Assembly: GCA_016715895.1 (NCBI GenBank)
Contig: JADJXH010000003.1
Span: 558,001-622,000, forward strand
Source of the DNA: Flavobacteriales bacterium
GTDB lineage: Bacteria; Bacteroidota; Bacteroidia; Flavobacteriales_F; PHOS-HE28
Direction: 5' to 3'
DNA length: 64,000 nt
This document shows positions 1-8,834 of this stretch, piece after piece. The position numbers were made by a program, and so were the translations under genes. The first letter of the stretch is position 1, and the number at the start of each line of letters is the position of its first letter. The notes under the pieces were generated by a model, which had not been told where the DNA came from, ran no database searches, and saw only the letters and a list, made by a program, of their open reading frames with translations.

Positions 1-9
1 GGCGGCGGG

Positions 10-17
10 TATCTTTG
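10..17 (+). promoter_or_regulatory. Bacteroidota -7 promoter element, TATCTTTG
   Basis: Exact match to the Bacteroidota sigma consensus TAnnTTTG. It ends six bases before the ATG at 24. The usual initiation distance would put the transcript start at or next to the start codon, so the mRNA of the polysaccharide operon may be leaderless. The -33 region lies outside the window. Confidence 0.6.
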
Positions 18-23
18 CCGCCC

Positions 24-2054
24 ATGTGCGGCATCTTCGGTCTCATCGCCCGGTCCGACGCGGGCCTTGACCGGCCCTTCACCGAGCGGGTGATGCGCGA
101 CCTGTTCATGCTGAGCGAATCGCGTGGCAAGGAAAGCAGCGGGATCGCCGTGCGCGATGCGGCAGGACGGTCGATCCACGTGACCAAGGACGATGTGCCG
201 GCGACCGACCTCATCCGCTCGGCCGCCTACGCCGCTTTTCTCGACCAGGCCCTGACACCGGCCTTCGGCGAAGGACAGCGTGAGCTGGCACTGATCGCGC
301 ACAGCCGGCTGGTGACCAACGGGAGCCAGGAACACAACCACAACAACCAGCCCGTCATCAAGGACGGCATCGTCATGATCCACAACGGGATCGTGACCAA
401 CGTGGAGGCGCTCTGGGCGAAGTACGCCGGCCGCATCGAGCGCCGCTACGAGGTGGACACCGAGGTGCTCGCCGCGCTCTTCCGCATGTTCCTCAGGGAA
501 GGGAAGGGGCCGGTGGAGGCCGTGCGCGCTGTGTTCAGCGAAATGGAGGGTGCGGCCAGCGTGGCGATCCTCTTCGCGGATGCGGCGCAGGTGCTGCTGG
601 CCACCAACACCGGCTCGTTCTACACCCTCACCGACCCCAAGGGCAGCCTGGTCTTCGCCTCGGAGGCGTACATCCTGCGCACCTTCCGCGACGGCGAGGC
701 CATGAAGGCCCGGTATGGCGGGCTGGAGGCCGAGTGGCTGGAGCCGTTCACCGGCAAGCTCATCGACCTGACCACGTTCACCGTCACCGACTTCGGGCTG
801 AAGGAGACCGCCCCAGGCCCCACGCTGGCCGCCACCGAGCCGTTCCGGATCACCGACCATTCCGAAGGTGGAGCGCCGGCGGCCCCGGCCATGGCCACCA
901 GCGATGAGGGCCGGCTGCGCCAACTGATCGAGTTCCCCGAGGAGGTGATGCGCAGCATCCGGCGCTGCAGCCGGTGCCTGCTGCCCGAGACCTTCCCCTA
1001 CATCAGCTATGATGGGAAAGGGGTCTGCAATTACTGCCACAGCTACAAGCCGAAGGGCCTGAAGGTGGACAAGCGGCCGCAGTTCGAGGAGGTGCTGCGG
1101 AAGTACCGCCGCAACGATGGCAAGCAGGACTGCATCGTGGCCTTCAGCGGCGGGCGCGACAGCAGCTACGGCCTGCACCTGCTGGTGAAGGAGTTCGGCA
1201 TGACCCCGCTCACCTTCACCTACGACTGGGGCCTGGTGACCGACCTGGCGCGGCGCAACATCGCCCGCATGACCGGCAAGCTCGGGGTGGAGAACATCCT
1301 GGTGAGCGCGGACATCAAGATGAAGCGCCGCAACGTGCGCCTGAACATGGAGGCGTGGTTGAAGCAGCCGCGCCTGGGCATGATCCCCCTGTTCATGGCC
1401 GGGGACAAGCACTTCTTCGTGCACGTGAACAACATCCGGCGGCAGACGGGCATCCACTGCGACATCTGGATGGAGAACAAGCTGGAGAACACCGACTTCA
1501 AGGCCGGCTTCGCCGGCATCCGGCCCAACTTCGACAAGGAGCGCATCGACAAACAGACCACGCTGGCCAAGCTGCAGATGCCGCTGTACTACCTGCGCAA
1601 CTTCGTGGCCAACCCCGGCTACCTCAACGCCAGCCTGCCCGACACCTACAGCGCGTTCAAGGCCTACTACACCGAGCCCCGCGACGTGTACCTGCTGCTC
1701 TTCGACTACATCCCGTGGAACGAGGAGACGCTGGACCGCACGCTGAAGGACGAGTACAACTGGGAGATCTCGCCCGACACCACGAGCACCTGGCGGATCG
1801 GCGATGGCACGGCGGCCTTCTACAACTACGTGTATGGCCTTGTGGCGGGCTTCACCGAGTTCGACACCTTCCGCAGCAACCAGATCCGCGAGGGCATGAT
1901 CACCCGGGAGGAAGGCCTGGCCCATGTGCTGCGCGAGAACCGCCCGCGCTTCGAGAGCATGCACTGGTACTTCGAGACCATCGGCGTGGACATGGAGCGG
2001 GCCCTGAAGGCGATCAATGCCATGCCGCGGCTCTATCGCCGGCAGGGATCCTGA
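24..2054 (+). CDS. Fused class II glutamine amidotransferase / PP-loop N-acetyl sugar amidotransferase
   Basis: The protein (676 aa) most likely makes an amidino or acetamidino sugar for a surface polysaccharide. The ATG at 24 is chosen because it places Cys at residue 2 (MCGIFG), the N-terminal nucleophile of class II glutaminases; an upstream TTG would bury it. Residues 1 to about 280 form the glutaminase. From about residue 312 comes a WbpG/PseA-type domain with a zinc-finger-like C-x2-C pair (C315, C318), a second pair shortly after (CNYC), and the PP-loop ATP-binding motif SGGRDSS at 375-381. WbpG-type enzymes normally take ammonia from a separate HisH-like glutaminase; here the ammonia source appears fused. 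First gene of a plus-strand polysaccharide operon; its stop overlaps the next start by one base. The substrate sugar is not known. Confidence 0.85.
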   Translation: MCGIFGLIARSDAGLDRPFTERVMRDLFMLSESRGKESSGIAVRDAAGRSIHVTKDDVPATDLIRSAAYAAFLDQALTPAFGEGQRELALIAHSRLVTNGSQEHNHNNQPVIKDGIVMIHNGIVTNVEALWAKYAGRIERRYEVDTEVLAALFRMFLREGKGPVEAVRAVFSEMEGAASVAILFADAAQVLLATNTGSFYTLTDPKGSLVFASEAYILRTFRDGEAMKARYGGLEAEWLEPFTGKLIDLTTFTVTDFGLKETAPGPTLAATEPFRITDHSEGGAPAAPAMATSDEGRLRQLIEFPEEVMRSIRRCSRCLLPETFPYISYDGKGVCNYCHSYKPKGLKVDKRPQFEEVLRKYRRNDGKQDCIVAFSGGRDSSYGLHLLVKEFGMTPLTFTYDWGLVTDLARRNIARMTGKLGVENILVSADIKMKRRNVRLNMEAWLKQPRLGMIPLFMAGDKHFFVHVNNIRRQTGIHCDIWMENKLENTDFKAGFAGIRPNFDKERIDKQTTLAKLQMPLYYLRNFVANPGYLNASLPDTYSAFKAYYTEPRDVYLLLFDYIPWNEETLDRTLKDEYNWEISPDTTSTWRIGDGTAAFYNYVYGLVAGFTEFDTFRSNQIREGMITREEGLAHVLRENRPRFESMHWYFETIGVDMERALKAINAMPRLYRRQGS

Positions 2055-3109
2055 TGGACGAGCGGTTGCACTTCCTGCTGGTCCTCACCATCACCAACAT
2101 CGGGATGGGCGGTGTGATGGCCGCGCTGCTGCTCCGGTGGGACCACCGGCTGAGGCTTCCGCATGGAGCGGTCATCCTGCTGGGGCTGGCGCTGGGGCCC
2201 TTCGTGGCCTCGCTGCTGCTCTACTACCAACTGCTGTTACTGCCCGGACGAAGCGCTCCTGCGGTGCTGCTGACCACGCTGGTCATCGCCGCCGGGGCGG
2301 GCCTGCTGGCGGGCCGGGGATGGACCGCGCTCGGCGGACGGATCCGCGCGGTGCCCGCGCTCCTGCGCGACGACGTCTGGATGCGTTGGTTCGCCGCGGG
2401 CACCCTGCTGATGCTGGGCATCGCCGCGGTGGTGCTGGCCACCAAACCCTTGGTGGACCATGATGTGCTCGAATACGCGGTGCGGGGGCGCTGGTTCCTG
2501 GACACCCTGGAGGTGACCTACGAGCGCCATCCCTTCGATGCGCGCAACGGCTTCTACTACGTGGGGCTGCACGGCCACTCGTTCCCGCTGCTGTTCACCT
2601 GGGACGGGCTCTGGCAGCGGATCACCGGCGCCACGGGCGACCTCTGGCCGCGCAGCATCACCCTGTGGTACGCCTGGCTGCTGATCGCCCTGACGTGGTC
2701 CGTGCTGCGCCAGTGGGACCGTGCGCTGGCCTTCGTGGGCGTGCTGAACATGGTGGTGCCCTTCGGGTTCGCCCTGCTGTTGGTGATCCACCACCTGGAC
2801 AGCTACCGCATCACCCTGTTCACGGCGATGGTGCTGCTGGTGCTCGTGCTCCGCGAACGGCCGGAGCTTCCGCTGGTGCTGCTCTTCGGCGCGGTGCTGG
2901 GGGCCCAGGCCTTCATCCACAGCACCGGGGCCATCCTGGGCGGTGTGCTCTGGGTGCTCTGGTTGGTGATGCATCCGGGAACGCTGCGTACGAGGATGCG
3001 CCACGCCGGCGCCTCCGCCGTACTTGCGCTGGCCTTCGGAGGCGTTCACTACGTGCTCGACACGATGATCGGCACCCGTTGGATCTTCAAGGACATCATC
3101 TGGTTCTGA
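2054..3109 (+). CDS. Multi-pass membrane protein, N-terminal half of a GT-C-like glycosyltransferase
   Basis: 351 aa with about eight hydrophobic segments. After three predicted membrane segments there is a polar loop with acidic residues (VDHDVLEYAVRGR) followed by an aromatic HGHSFPLLFTWDG stretch. This is the layout of GT-C transferases, which use polyprenyl-phosphate sugars and carry an acidic motif in the first outer loop. The ATG overlaps the stop of the amidotransferase gene (TGATG). It ends two bases before the following gene, whose product looks like the missing C-terminal half, so the pair may be one gene interrupted by a frameshift or a natural two-part enzyme. Family assignment is by topology and gene context only. 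Confidence 0.6.
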   Translation: MDERLHFLLVLTITNIGMGGVMAALLLRWDHRLRLPHGAVILLGLALGPFVASLLLYYQLLLLPGRSAPAVLLTTLVIAAGAGLLAGRGWTALGGRIRAVPALLRDDVWMRWFAAGTLLMLGIAAVVLATKPLVDHDVLEYAVRGRWFLDTLEVTYERHPFDARNGFYYVGLHGHSFPLLFTWDGLWQRITGATGDLWPRSITLWYAWLLIALTWSVLRQWDRALAFVGVLNMVVPFGFALLLVIHHLDSYRITLFTAMVLLVLVLRERPELPLVLLFGAVLGAQAFIHSTGAILGGVLWVLWLVMHPGTLRTRMRHAGASAVLALAFGGVHYVLDTMIGTRWIFKDIIWF

Positions 3110-3111
3110 CG

Positions 3112-4053
3112 ATGGACGGACGACAGTTCAGCCGGATGATGTGGGCGCTGCTCGTCGCCTTCGGCGTGATGCTCCCGGTGGCCTACTACGGCTGGCTGAT
3201 GCCGCTGGAGGTGGGGGACATGGACCCGCAGCTCTTCGAACGCGGCATCGGATCACCGCTGCTGGCCTGGCTGAACGGCTACCTCGGCGTGCTCTTCAAC
3301 TACCGGTACCTCGGCGCCACGAACTGGCTGGTGCTGATCCCCATCGGCATGGTGCTGGCCACCTGGCGGCGCCGGGCGCCCTGGCAGCGCGGGTTGGTGG
3401 TGTTCTACACCGCGGCGCTCGCCCTCATCGGCGCGATGGGCGGCTTCAACTATCGCTATGCGCTCACCCTTCAACCCCTCACCATCGCCGCCACCTGCGT
3501 GTTCGTGTGGCTCACCTTCGAACGGAAAGGCAGGAGCGCGCGCGAGCGGGGCGCGTTCGTGACGGTCATGGCCCTGCTGGGCGTGCTGAACTCGGCCGCC
3601 TCCATCCACTATCACTTCCGGGTGGCCTCGGTGATGGCCGCCCCCCCACCGGAGGCGCGCCCCGGCGCCACGCTGGCCGAGCGGCTCGATGCGGGGCCCG
3701 AGGACCTGGAGCGCTGGCTGAACGACCATGGCGTGAGACCCACCGACACGGTCCTCGTCAACAATCTGCCCGTGTGGTACTACCGCACCCGGCGGCCCGG
3801 CATCTACTTCTGGTGCGGATCGGACCAGCTGTTCCTACGCGACGGCACGCACGCCCTCCTCGCCGGACGCACGGTCCCCGGGGCGGCTTCACTGCTGCGC
3901 GACAGCCTGCACTGCCGGTACATCTTCAGCACCGGTGAGCTCAGCGCGTTGTCACCGCCCTTCACGCGGTTCCTGGCCGAAGCCTGCGAGCCCGTGGCCA
4001 CCGATCCCAAGGGCCACACCCTCCATCGGGTGAAGGATACCTTGCGCCGTTGA
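3112..4053 (+). CDS. Membrane protein, C-terminal half of a GT-C-like glycosyltransferase
   Basis: 313 aa. About five hydrophobic segments (residues 10-190) are followed by a soluble tail of about 120 residues ending in KGHTLHRVKDT, which resembles the C-terminal periplasmic domain of GT-C enzymes. It starts two bases after the preceding gene in another frame. Reading back through the junction with one added base gives a plausible continuous chain (...DIIWF-LT-MDGRQ...), so a single ancestral gene of about 665 codons is likely. The DNA between the frames is GC-rich and has no stop in the downstream frame, so I cannot tell a real split from a sequencing error. Confidence 0.6.
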   Translation: MDGRQFSRMMWALLVAFGVMLPVAYYGWLMPLEVGDMDPQLFERGIGSPLLAWLNGYLGVLFNYRYLGATNWLVLIPIGMVLATWRRRAPWQRGLVVFYTAALALIGAMGGFNYRYALTLQPLTIAATCVFVWLTFERKGRSARERGAFVTVMALLGVLNSAASIHYHFRVASVMAAPPPEARPGATLAERLDAGPEDLERWLNDHGVRPTDTVLVNNLPVWYYRTRRPGIYFWCGSDQLFLRDGTHALLAGRTVPGAASLLRDSLHCRYIFSTGELSALSPPFTRFLAEACEPVATDPKGHTLHRVKDTLRR

Positions 4054-4055
4054 CG

Positions 4056-5321
4056 ATGCGGCCGCTCCGGGGCAAGTTCTCCACCGACCTGATCTGGAAC
4101 GCAGGGGCCTTCGGCCTCAGCGCCCTCATCGGGGTGCTGCTGAACGTGCTCATCCTGCGCACGCATGGCGCGTCAGCGCTCGGGATCTTCAATCAGGCCT
4201 ACGCCCTGTACATCCTGCTGAGCCAGCTGGCCGTGGGCGGCGTGCACCTCGCCGTGCAGGCCTTCGTGCCGCGGGAGCTGCAGGCGGACCGACGACCCGA
4301 CGTGCAGCTGACCGTCGCGCTCGTCCTGAGCACCGCGACGGCGCTGACGGTGATGGCGCTTGCCTGGCTGCTGCGCGATCTGCCCGGTCGATGGTCCGGC
4401 AGTGCCGGCGTGGGGGAGGCCTTCCCGCTGGTGATCCCGGGCCTGCTCTTCTTCACCTGGAACAAGGTGCTCTTGAGCTACCACAATGGAGCCCGCCGCA
4501 TGCGCTTGTTCGCCGTGTTCCAGCTGCTGCGCTTCGTGCTGATGCTGGCGGCCCTGGCGGCACTGGTGGCCCTGAAGCGTCCGGCCGATGAACTTGCCGT
4601 GCTGCTCACCCTGGCAGAGGCCGCGTTGCTGCTCGTCCTGCTCCCGGCCACGCTGCCGCATTGGCGACCGGGGCGTTCACAGGGCGCCCGGCAGGTGGCG
4701 CGCGAACAGTTCCGCTTCGGCAACCGGGCGCTGGCCGGCAACTTCCTGCTGGACGTCAACACCCGGGTGGACGTGTTCCTGCTGGGCTTCTTCCTGGACG
4801 ATCGTGCGGTGGGCCTGTACAGCATGGGCGCCACCGTGGCCGAGGGTGTGATGTACCTGCCGGTGCTCTTCCGCAACACGATCAACCCGGTGATCACGCG
4901 GGCCTGGCACCAGGGTGGTCCGGAGCTGCTGCGGAAGGTGGTCCGCCGCAACCGCCGCAGCTTCTTTCGCCTGCTGGCCCCGCTCATCGCGCTCACCATC
5001 CCCCTGTTCCCGGTGGGCATGTGGATGCTGGGGATGCGCGAGGAACCGTTCACCGTGTGGGCCGTGTATGCCATCCTGGTGGCGGGCGTGGCCCTGACGG
5101 CAGGCCATCAGCCGTTCCTGATGCTCTTCAGCCAGGTGGGCCGACCCGGCACACAGACCCTGTTCATCGCGGGCATCTTCACGGCGAACGTGCTGTTGAA
5201 CCTGGCCCTGATCCCCGCGCTGGGGCTGCTGGGTTCGGCCCTGGCCACCGCGCTCAGCAGCGGGGCGCTCGTGCTCCTGATGGACCACCTGGCCCGCACC
5301 CGGCTGCGGCTCCGCCCATGA
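4056..5321 (+). CDS. Polysaccharide flippase, Wzx/MATE-like
   Basis: 421 aa, almost entirely hydrophobic with about 12-14 membrane segments and short basic loops, as in the oligosaccharidyl-lipid flippases of the MOP superfamily. The N-terminus (FSTDLIWNAGAFGLSALIGVLLN) has the usual flippase look. It would move the undecaprenyl-linked repeat unit across the inner membrane. I place the start at the ATG at 4056, two bases after the previous stop, rather than at the TTG at 4050. The 3' end overlaps the next gene by four bases (ATGA), which indicates translational coupling with the GT2 gene. Confidence 0.8.
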   Translation: MRPLRGKFSTDLIWNAGAFGLSALIGVLLNVLILRTHGASALGIFNQAYALYILLSQLAVGGVHLAVQAFVPRELQADRRPDVQLTVALVLSTATALTVMALAWLLRDLPGRWSGSAGVGEAFPLVIPGLLFFTWNKVLLSYHNGARRMRLFAVFQLLRFVLMLAALAALVALKRPADELAVLLTLAEAALLLVLLPATLPHWRPGRSQGARQVAREQFRFGNRALAGNFLLDVNTRVDVFLLGFFLDDRAVGLYSMGATVAEGVMYLPVLFRNTINPVITRAWHQGGPELLRKVVRRNRRSFFRLLAPLIALTIPLFPVGMWMLGMREEPFTVWAVYAILVAGVALTAGHQPFLMLFSQVGRPGTQTLFIAGIFTANVLLNLALIPALGLLGSALATALSSGALVLLMDHLARTRLRLRP

Positions 5322-6355
5322 AGCTGCCGCCGCTGCCCCCCGTGCCGCGCGTCAGCGTGGTGATCCCCTGCCTCAACGAGGCGGGCCACATCGGCCGATG
5401 CCTGGCCTCGCTGGAAGCAGCGGACCGCACGGGCATGGAGCTGAGCGTACTGGTGTGCGATGGAGGCAGCACGGATGGCACGCGGGACGAGATCGTCGTG
5501 CACCAGGAACGCTCCCCGGTGGTACACCTGGTGGAGAACCCCGACCGCACCACCCCGCACGCCATGAACCGCGGCCTGGCCGCCCGGCCCTTCGATGTCG
5601 CCATCCTGCTGGGCGCCCACGCTACGGTGGAGCCGGACTGGTTGGTGCGCAACCTGGCCGCCCTGCGCAGCGATGCCGGGGCAGGCTGCGCGGGCGGTGT
5701 CATCATCAACACCTACACGGACCGCACCTCCAGGGCCATCGGAGCTGCGATGGGCCACCCCTTCGGCGTGGGGAACGCGCACTTCCGCACGGGGACCAAG
5801 GCGGGACCGGTGGACACCGTGGCCTTCGGAGCCTATCGCCGCGAGGTCTTCGAGCAGGTCGGCACCTTCCATGAGGCGCTGGTGCGCAACCAGGATGACG
5901 AGTTCAACCACCGGGTCACCAGGGCCGGTTTCCGCATCCTGCTCGACCCGGCGATCCGCTCCTCCTACGCGGTGCGCGCCTCCTTCGCCAAGCTCTATCG
6001 CCAGTACCACCAGTATGGCTACTGGAAGGTCTTCGTGAACCGCCTGCACCGCACGGTGACCACCTGGCGGCAGGTGGTGCCCGCCGCGTGGGTGGCGGGA
6101 CTGGTGCTGGGGCCTGCGCTGGGGCTGGTGTGGCCTTGGGCGGCCTGGGCCACGGGCGCCGGTGTGCTGGGCTACCTCGCCGCAGCGGGCTGGAGCGCCT
6201 GGCGCGCCGCGGAGCAGCCGGCGGACGTGCCGCGCGTCCTGTACGCCTTCCTGATCCTCCATCTCGCCTACGGTCTGGGCTATTGGAAAGGCATCGTGCA
6301 CTTCGTGCTGCTCGGACGACAGCCGGGGCAGCGGGCAGGGCGTCTCACCCGATAG
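5318..6355 (+). CDS. Family 2 glycosyltransferase with C-terminal membrane segments
   Basis: 345 aa. A GT-A fold begins at residue 10 (VSVVIPCLNEAGHI), with the nucleotide-sugar motif CDGGSTDGT near residue 48 and an NQDDEFNHR acceptor/base region near residue 190. Two or three hydrophobic segments follow residue 250 and would anchor the enzyme in the inner membrane. It probably adds one sugar to the lipid-linked repeat unit. It overlaps the flippase gene by four bases. The next gene begins 18 bases downstream, behind its own promoter-like element. The sugar transferred cannot be told from sequence. Confidence 0.85.
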   Translation: MKLPPLPPVPRVSVVIPCLNEAGHIGRCLASLEAADRTGMELSVLVCDGGSTDGTRDEIVVHQERSPVVHLVENPDRTTPHAMNRGLAARPFDVAILLGAHATVEPDWLVRNLAALRSDAGAGCAGGVIINTYTDRTSRAIGAAMGHPFGVGNAHFRTGTKAGPVDTVAFGAYRREVFEQVGTFHEALVRNQDDEFNHRVTRAGFRILLDPAIRSSYAVRASFAKLYRQYHQYGYWKVFVNRLHRTVTTWRQVVPAAWVAGLVLGPALGLVWPWAAWATGAGVLGYLAAAGWSAWRAAEQPADVPRVLYAFLILHLAYGLGYWKGIVHFVLLGRQPGQRAGRLTR

Positions 6356-6361
6356 GCGAAC

Positions 6362-6369
6362 CACCTTTG
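6362..6369 (+). promoter_or_regulatory. Candidate -7 element CACCTTTG
   Basis: One mismatch to TAnnTTTG, four bases before the ATG at 6374, in the only real gap of the polysaccharide operon. It could give an internal leaderless transcript for the ligase gene. Confidence 0.4.
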
Positions 6370-6373
6370 CGCG

Positions 6374-7636
6374 ATGCGGACCATCACCGGCCAAGGCGAT
6401 CCTGCCGTCCAGCATGCGTTCGCGCTGCTGCTGGTGCTGCTGCCCCTGGCCCCGGCGCTGGTGCCGCTGGCCGTGGTCCTGCTCGCCGTGGCGGTGATCC
6501 GCCTGCGGTGGAGATCCTCCAAGGTCCCCTGGCGCCTGGAGCGGGGTGACGGTTCACTGCCGCTGATGGCCGCCTACTACGCGTTGCACGTGGTCGGCAT
6601 GGCGTGGACCACCAACACGGCGTTCGGTGCGTTCGACCTGGAGGTGAAGGCCGCCTTTCTGCTCTTCCCTGTGCTGGCCGTGGTCCTGCCCGTGCGTTCG
6701 GCGCTGGACGTCCGTCCGTTGCTCACGGTCTTCGTGCTCGCGAACGCGGTTGCGGCCCTGCTGTGCCTGCTGCTCGCGGTGGGGGCCATCGTGGCCGAGC
6801 GCGTCCACCCGGATCCCGGTGGCGCCGTGGTCGGCATCTCCCATCTCTTCGAGTCGCGCTTCTCGCGGTTCCTGCACCCGACCTATATGGCGATGTACGC
6901 CGTGTTCGCGCTGGCCATCCGGCTGTTCGGGGGGGTGGGGCAGCGCGGTGGTCCGTGGAGCAGTGCCGGGGTGGTGCTGCTCCTCGTCGCGGCGGTGGTG
7001 CTCAGCAATTCGAAGATGGGTTGGATCACCCTGGTCGTGCTGCTGGTGCACGGTGCCTGGCACTTCCGGCGGGATCGAACGATGCGGCGTGCACTGGTGG
7101 GCGGCCTGCTGGCGGGCGCGGTCCTCTTCGGCAGCCTGTTCGCCGCCGTGCGGCCCGTGCGGCTGAAGGTGTTGCAGGCCTTCGAGGCCACCCGGGGCTT
7201 CGATCCGGGGTCCGACCGCAGTTCGGACCTGCGTCGCATGACCTGGTCGGTGGGCCTGGACCTGTTGCGGGCGCATCCCTGGACCGGGGTCGGCACGGGC
7301 GACATCAAGGACGAGCTCCACGCCGAGAGCGCCCGCAGGGGGTATGTGCATGTGGTGGACAAGCGGCTCAACGCCCATTCGCAGTTCGTGCAGAGCGGCA
7401 TCGCCCTGGGCTGGCCGGGGCTGATCCTGTGCGCGGCCCTGCTGCTGGTGCCGCTGTTCGCGGCGATCCGCAGGCAACGGCCGGTGGCCGCGGCCTTCCT
7501 TTACCTTGTGCTGCTGAACGCGACCGTCGAAAGCCTGCTGGAAGTGCAGGCCGGCGTGGTGTTCCTGGCCGCCTTCGCCTTCATCTTCCACGTTCCGCAT
7601 GCCCCCGATCCCGTTCAGCCCGCCACGCATCGATGA
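6374..7636 (+). CDS. O-antigen ligase / polymerase family membrane protein (WaaL/Wzy-like)
   Basis: 420 aa with about ten membrane segments and a Wzy_C-type signature in the second half: a large polar loop (residues 260-345) containing HPWTGVGTGDIKDEL and then RLNAHSQFVQSGIALGWPGL, the His-containing region typical of the family. It would polymerise repeat units or ligate finished polysaccharide to lipid A-core on the outer face of the inner membrane. Ligase and polymerase cannot be told apart by eye. The 3' end runs 38 bases into the aminotransferase gene, an unusually long overlap. Confidence 0.75.
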   Translation: MRTITGQGDPAVQHAFALLLVLLPLAPALVPLAVVLLAVAVIRLRWRSSKVPWRLERGDGSLPLMAAYYALHVVGMAWTTNTAFGAFDLEVKAAFLLFPVLAVVLPVRSALDVRPLLTVFVLANAVAALLCLLLAVGAIVAERVHPDPGGAVVGISHLFESRFSRFLHPTYMAMYAVFALAIRLFGGVGQRGGPWSSAGVVLLLVAAVVLSNSKMGWITLVVLLVHGAWHFRRDRTMRRALVGGLLAGAVLFGSLFAAVRPVRLKVLQAFEATRGFDPGSDRSSDLRRMTWSVGLDLLRAHPWTGVGTGDIKDELHAESARRGYVHVVDKRLNAHSQFVQSGIALGWPGLILCAALLLVPLFAAIRRQRPVAAAFLYLVLLNATVESLLEVQAGVVFLAAFAFIFHVPHAPDPVQPATHR

Positions 7637-8831
7637 CCGCACCGTGAAGGCCGTGGAGGAGGCCCTCCGCAGCGGATGGATCACGACCGGCCCCCGCACC
7701 AAGGAGTTCGAGCGAAGGCTGGCCGCCTACTGCGGCGTGGAGCGGGTGATCGCGCTCAACAGCTGGACCAACGCGTGCGAGCTGGCCCTTCGGTGGTTCG
7801 GCATCGGGCCGGGTGACGAGGTGATCGTGCCCGCCTACACCTATTGCGCCACCGCCAACATCGTGATGCATGTGGGCGCCAAGCCGGTGCTGGTGGACGT
7901 GCTGGACGACTTCACGATCGATCCCGATGCCGTGCGGCGGGCCCTGACACCGCGCACCAAGTGCATCATCCCGGTGGACATCGGAGGGCTGCCCGCTCGG
8001 GTACCCGAGATCATGCGGCTGGCGGAGGAGTGCTCCCCGCTGTTCACCCCGGCGGTGAACCTGCGCGTGGCGGGCAGCAACCCGCAGATGCGCCTCGGGC
8101 GCGCACTGGTGCTCGCCGATGCCGCGCACTCCTTCGGGGCCCGCATCGATGGCCGACCGGTGGGGACCCAGGCCGACATCACCGGCTTCAGCTTCCACGC
8201 CGTGAAGAACCTCACCACCGCCGAGGGCGGGGCGCTCGCCTTCAACCTGCCCGCGCCCTTCGACACCGACGAGCTGTACCGCCACTTCAACACCATGAGC
8301 CTGCACGGACAGAGCAAGGATGCCCTGGCCAAGACGCAGCCCGGTGCCTGGCGCTACGATGTGGCCTTCCCCGGCTGGAAGTGCAACATGACCGATCTGC
8401 AGGCCGCGATCGGGCTGGTGGAACTGGAGCGCTACGAGGACGACACCCTCGTCCGCAGAAGGGCCATCTGCGAACGGTACGACCGGGCCTTCTCCGCGGA
8501 TGAACGCTTCATCGTGCCCACCTTCCACGACGGAAAGCGCGCGAGCAGCCACCACCTGTACATGCTCCGCGTGCGGGGGGCCTCCGAGGAGCAGCGCGAT
8601 GCCATCATCACGGCCATCGCCCGGCGCGACGTGAGCGTGAACGTCCACTTCATCCCGCTTCCGCTGCTCAGCTACTACAAGGGCCTGGGCTACCGGATGA
8701 GCGACCACCCGCGCAGCTTCGAGCTGTACTGCAATGAGATCAGCCTGCCCGTTTTCTACGACCTCACCGACGACCAGGTGGACACCGTGGTGGCCGCGGT
8801 GAAGGGGGCGGTCGCCGAGGTGCTCGGATGA
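7599..8831 (+). CDS. DegT/DnrJ/EryC1/StrS aminotransferase
   Basis: 410 aa. A PLP-dependent sugar aminotransferase that converts a keto-sugar nucleotide to an amino sugar. Visible landmarks are the N-terminal SGWITTGPRTKEFE motif typical of the family, Asp174 in VLADAAHS (contacts the pyridine nitrogen) and Lys203 in SFHAVKNLTTAEGG (Schiff base). Context suggests that it acts on the product of a 4,6-dehydratase, and a candidate dehydratase is encoded at 12911-14791. The ATG at 7599 gives the expected N-terminus even though it overlaps the ligase gene by 38 bases. Confidence 0.92.
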   Translation: MPPIPFSPPRIDDRTVKAVEEALRSGWITTGPRTKEFERRLAAYCGVERVIALNSWTNACELALRWFGIGPGDEVIVPAYTYCATANIVMHVGAKPVLVDVLDDFTIDPDAVRRALTPRTKCIIPVDIGGLPARVPEIMRLAEECSPLFTPAVNLRVAGSNPQMRLGRALVLADAAHSFGARIDGRPVGTQADITGFSFHAVKNLTTAEGGALAFNLPAPFDTDELYRHFNTMSLHGQSKDALAKTQPGAWRYDVAFPGWKCNMTDLQAAIGLVELERYEDDTLVRRRAICERYDRAFSADERFIVPTFHDGKRASSHHLYMLRVRGASEEQRDAIITAIARRDVSVNVHFIPLPLLSYYKGLGYRMSDHPRSFELYCNEISLPVFYDLTDDQVDTVVAAVKGAVAEVLG

Positions 8832-8834
8832 TCC

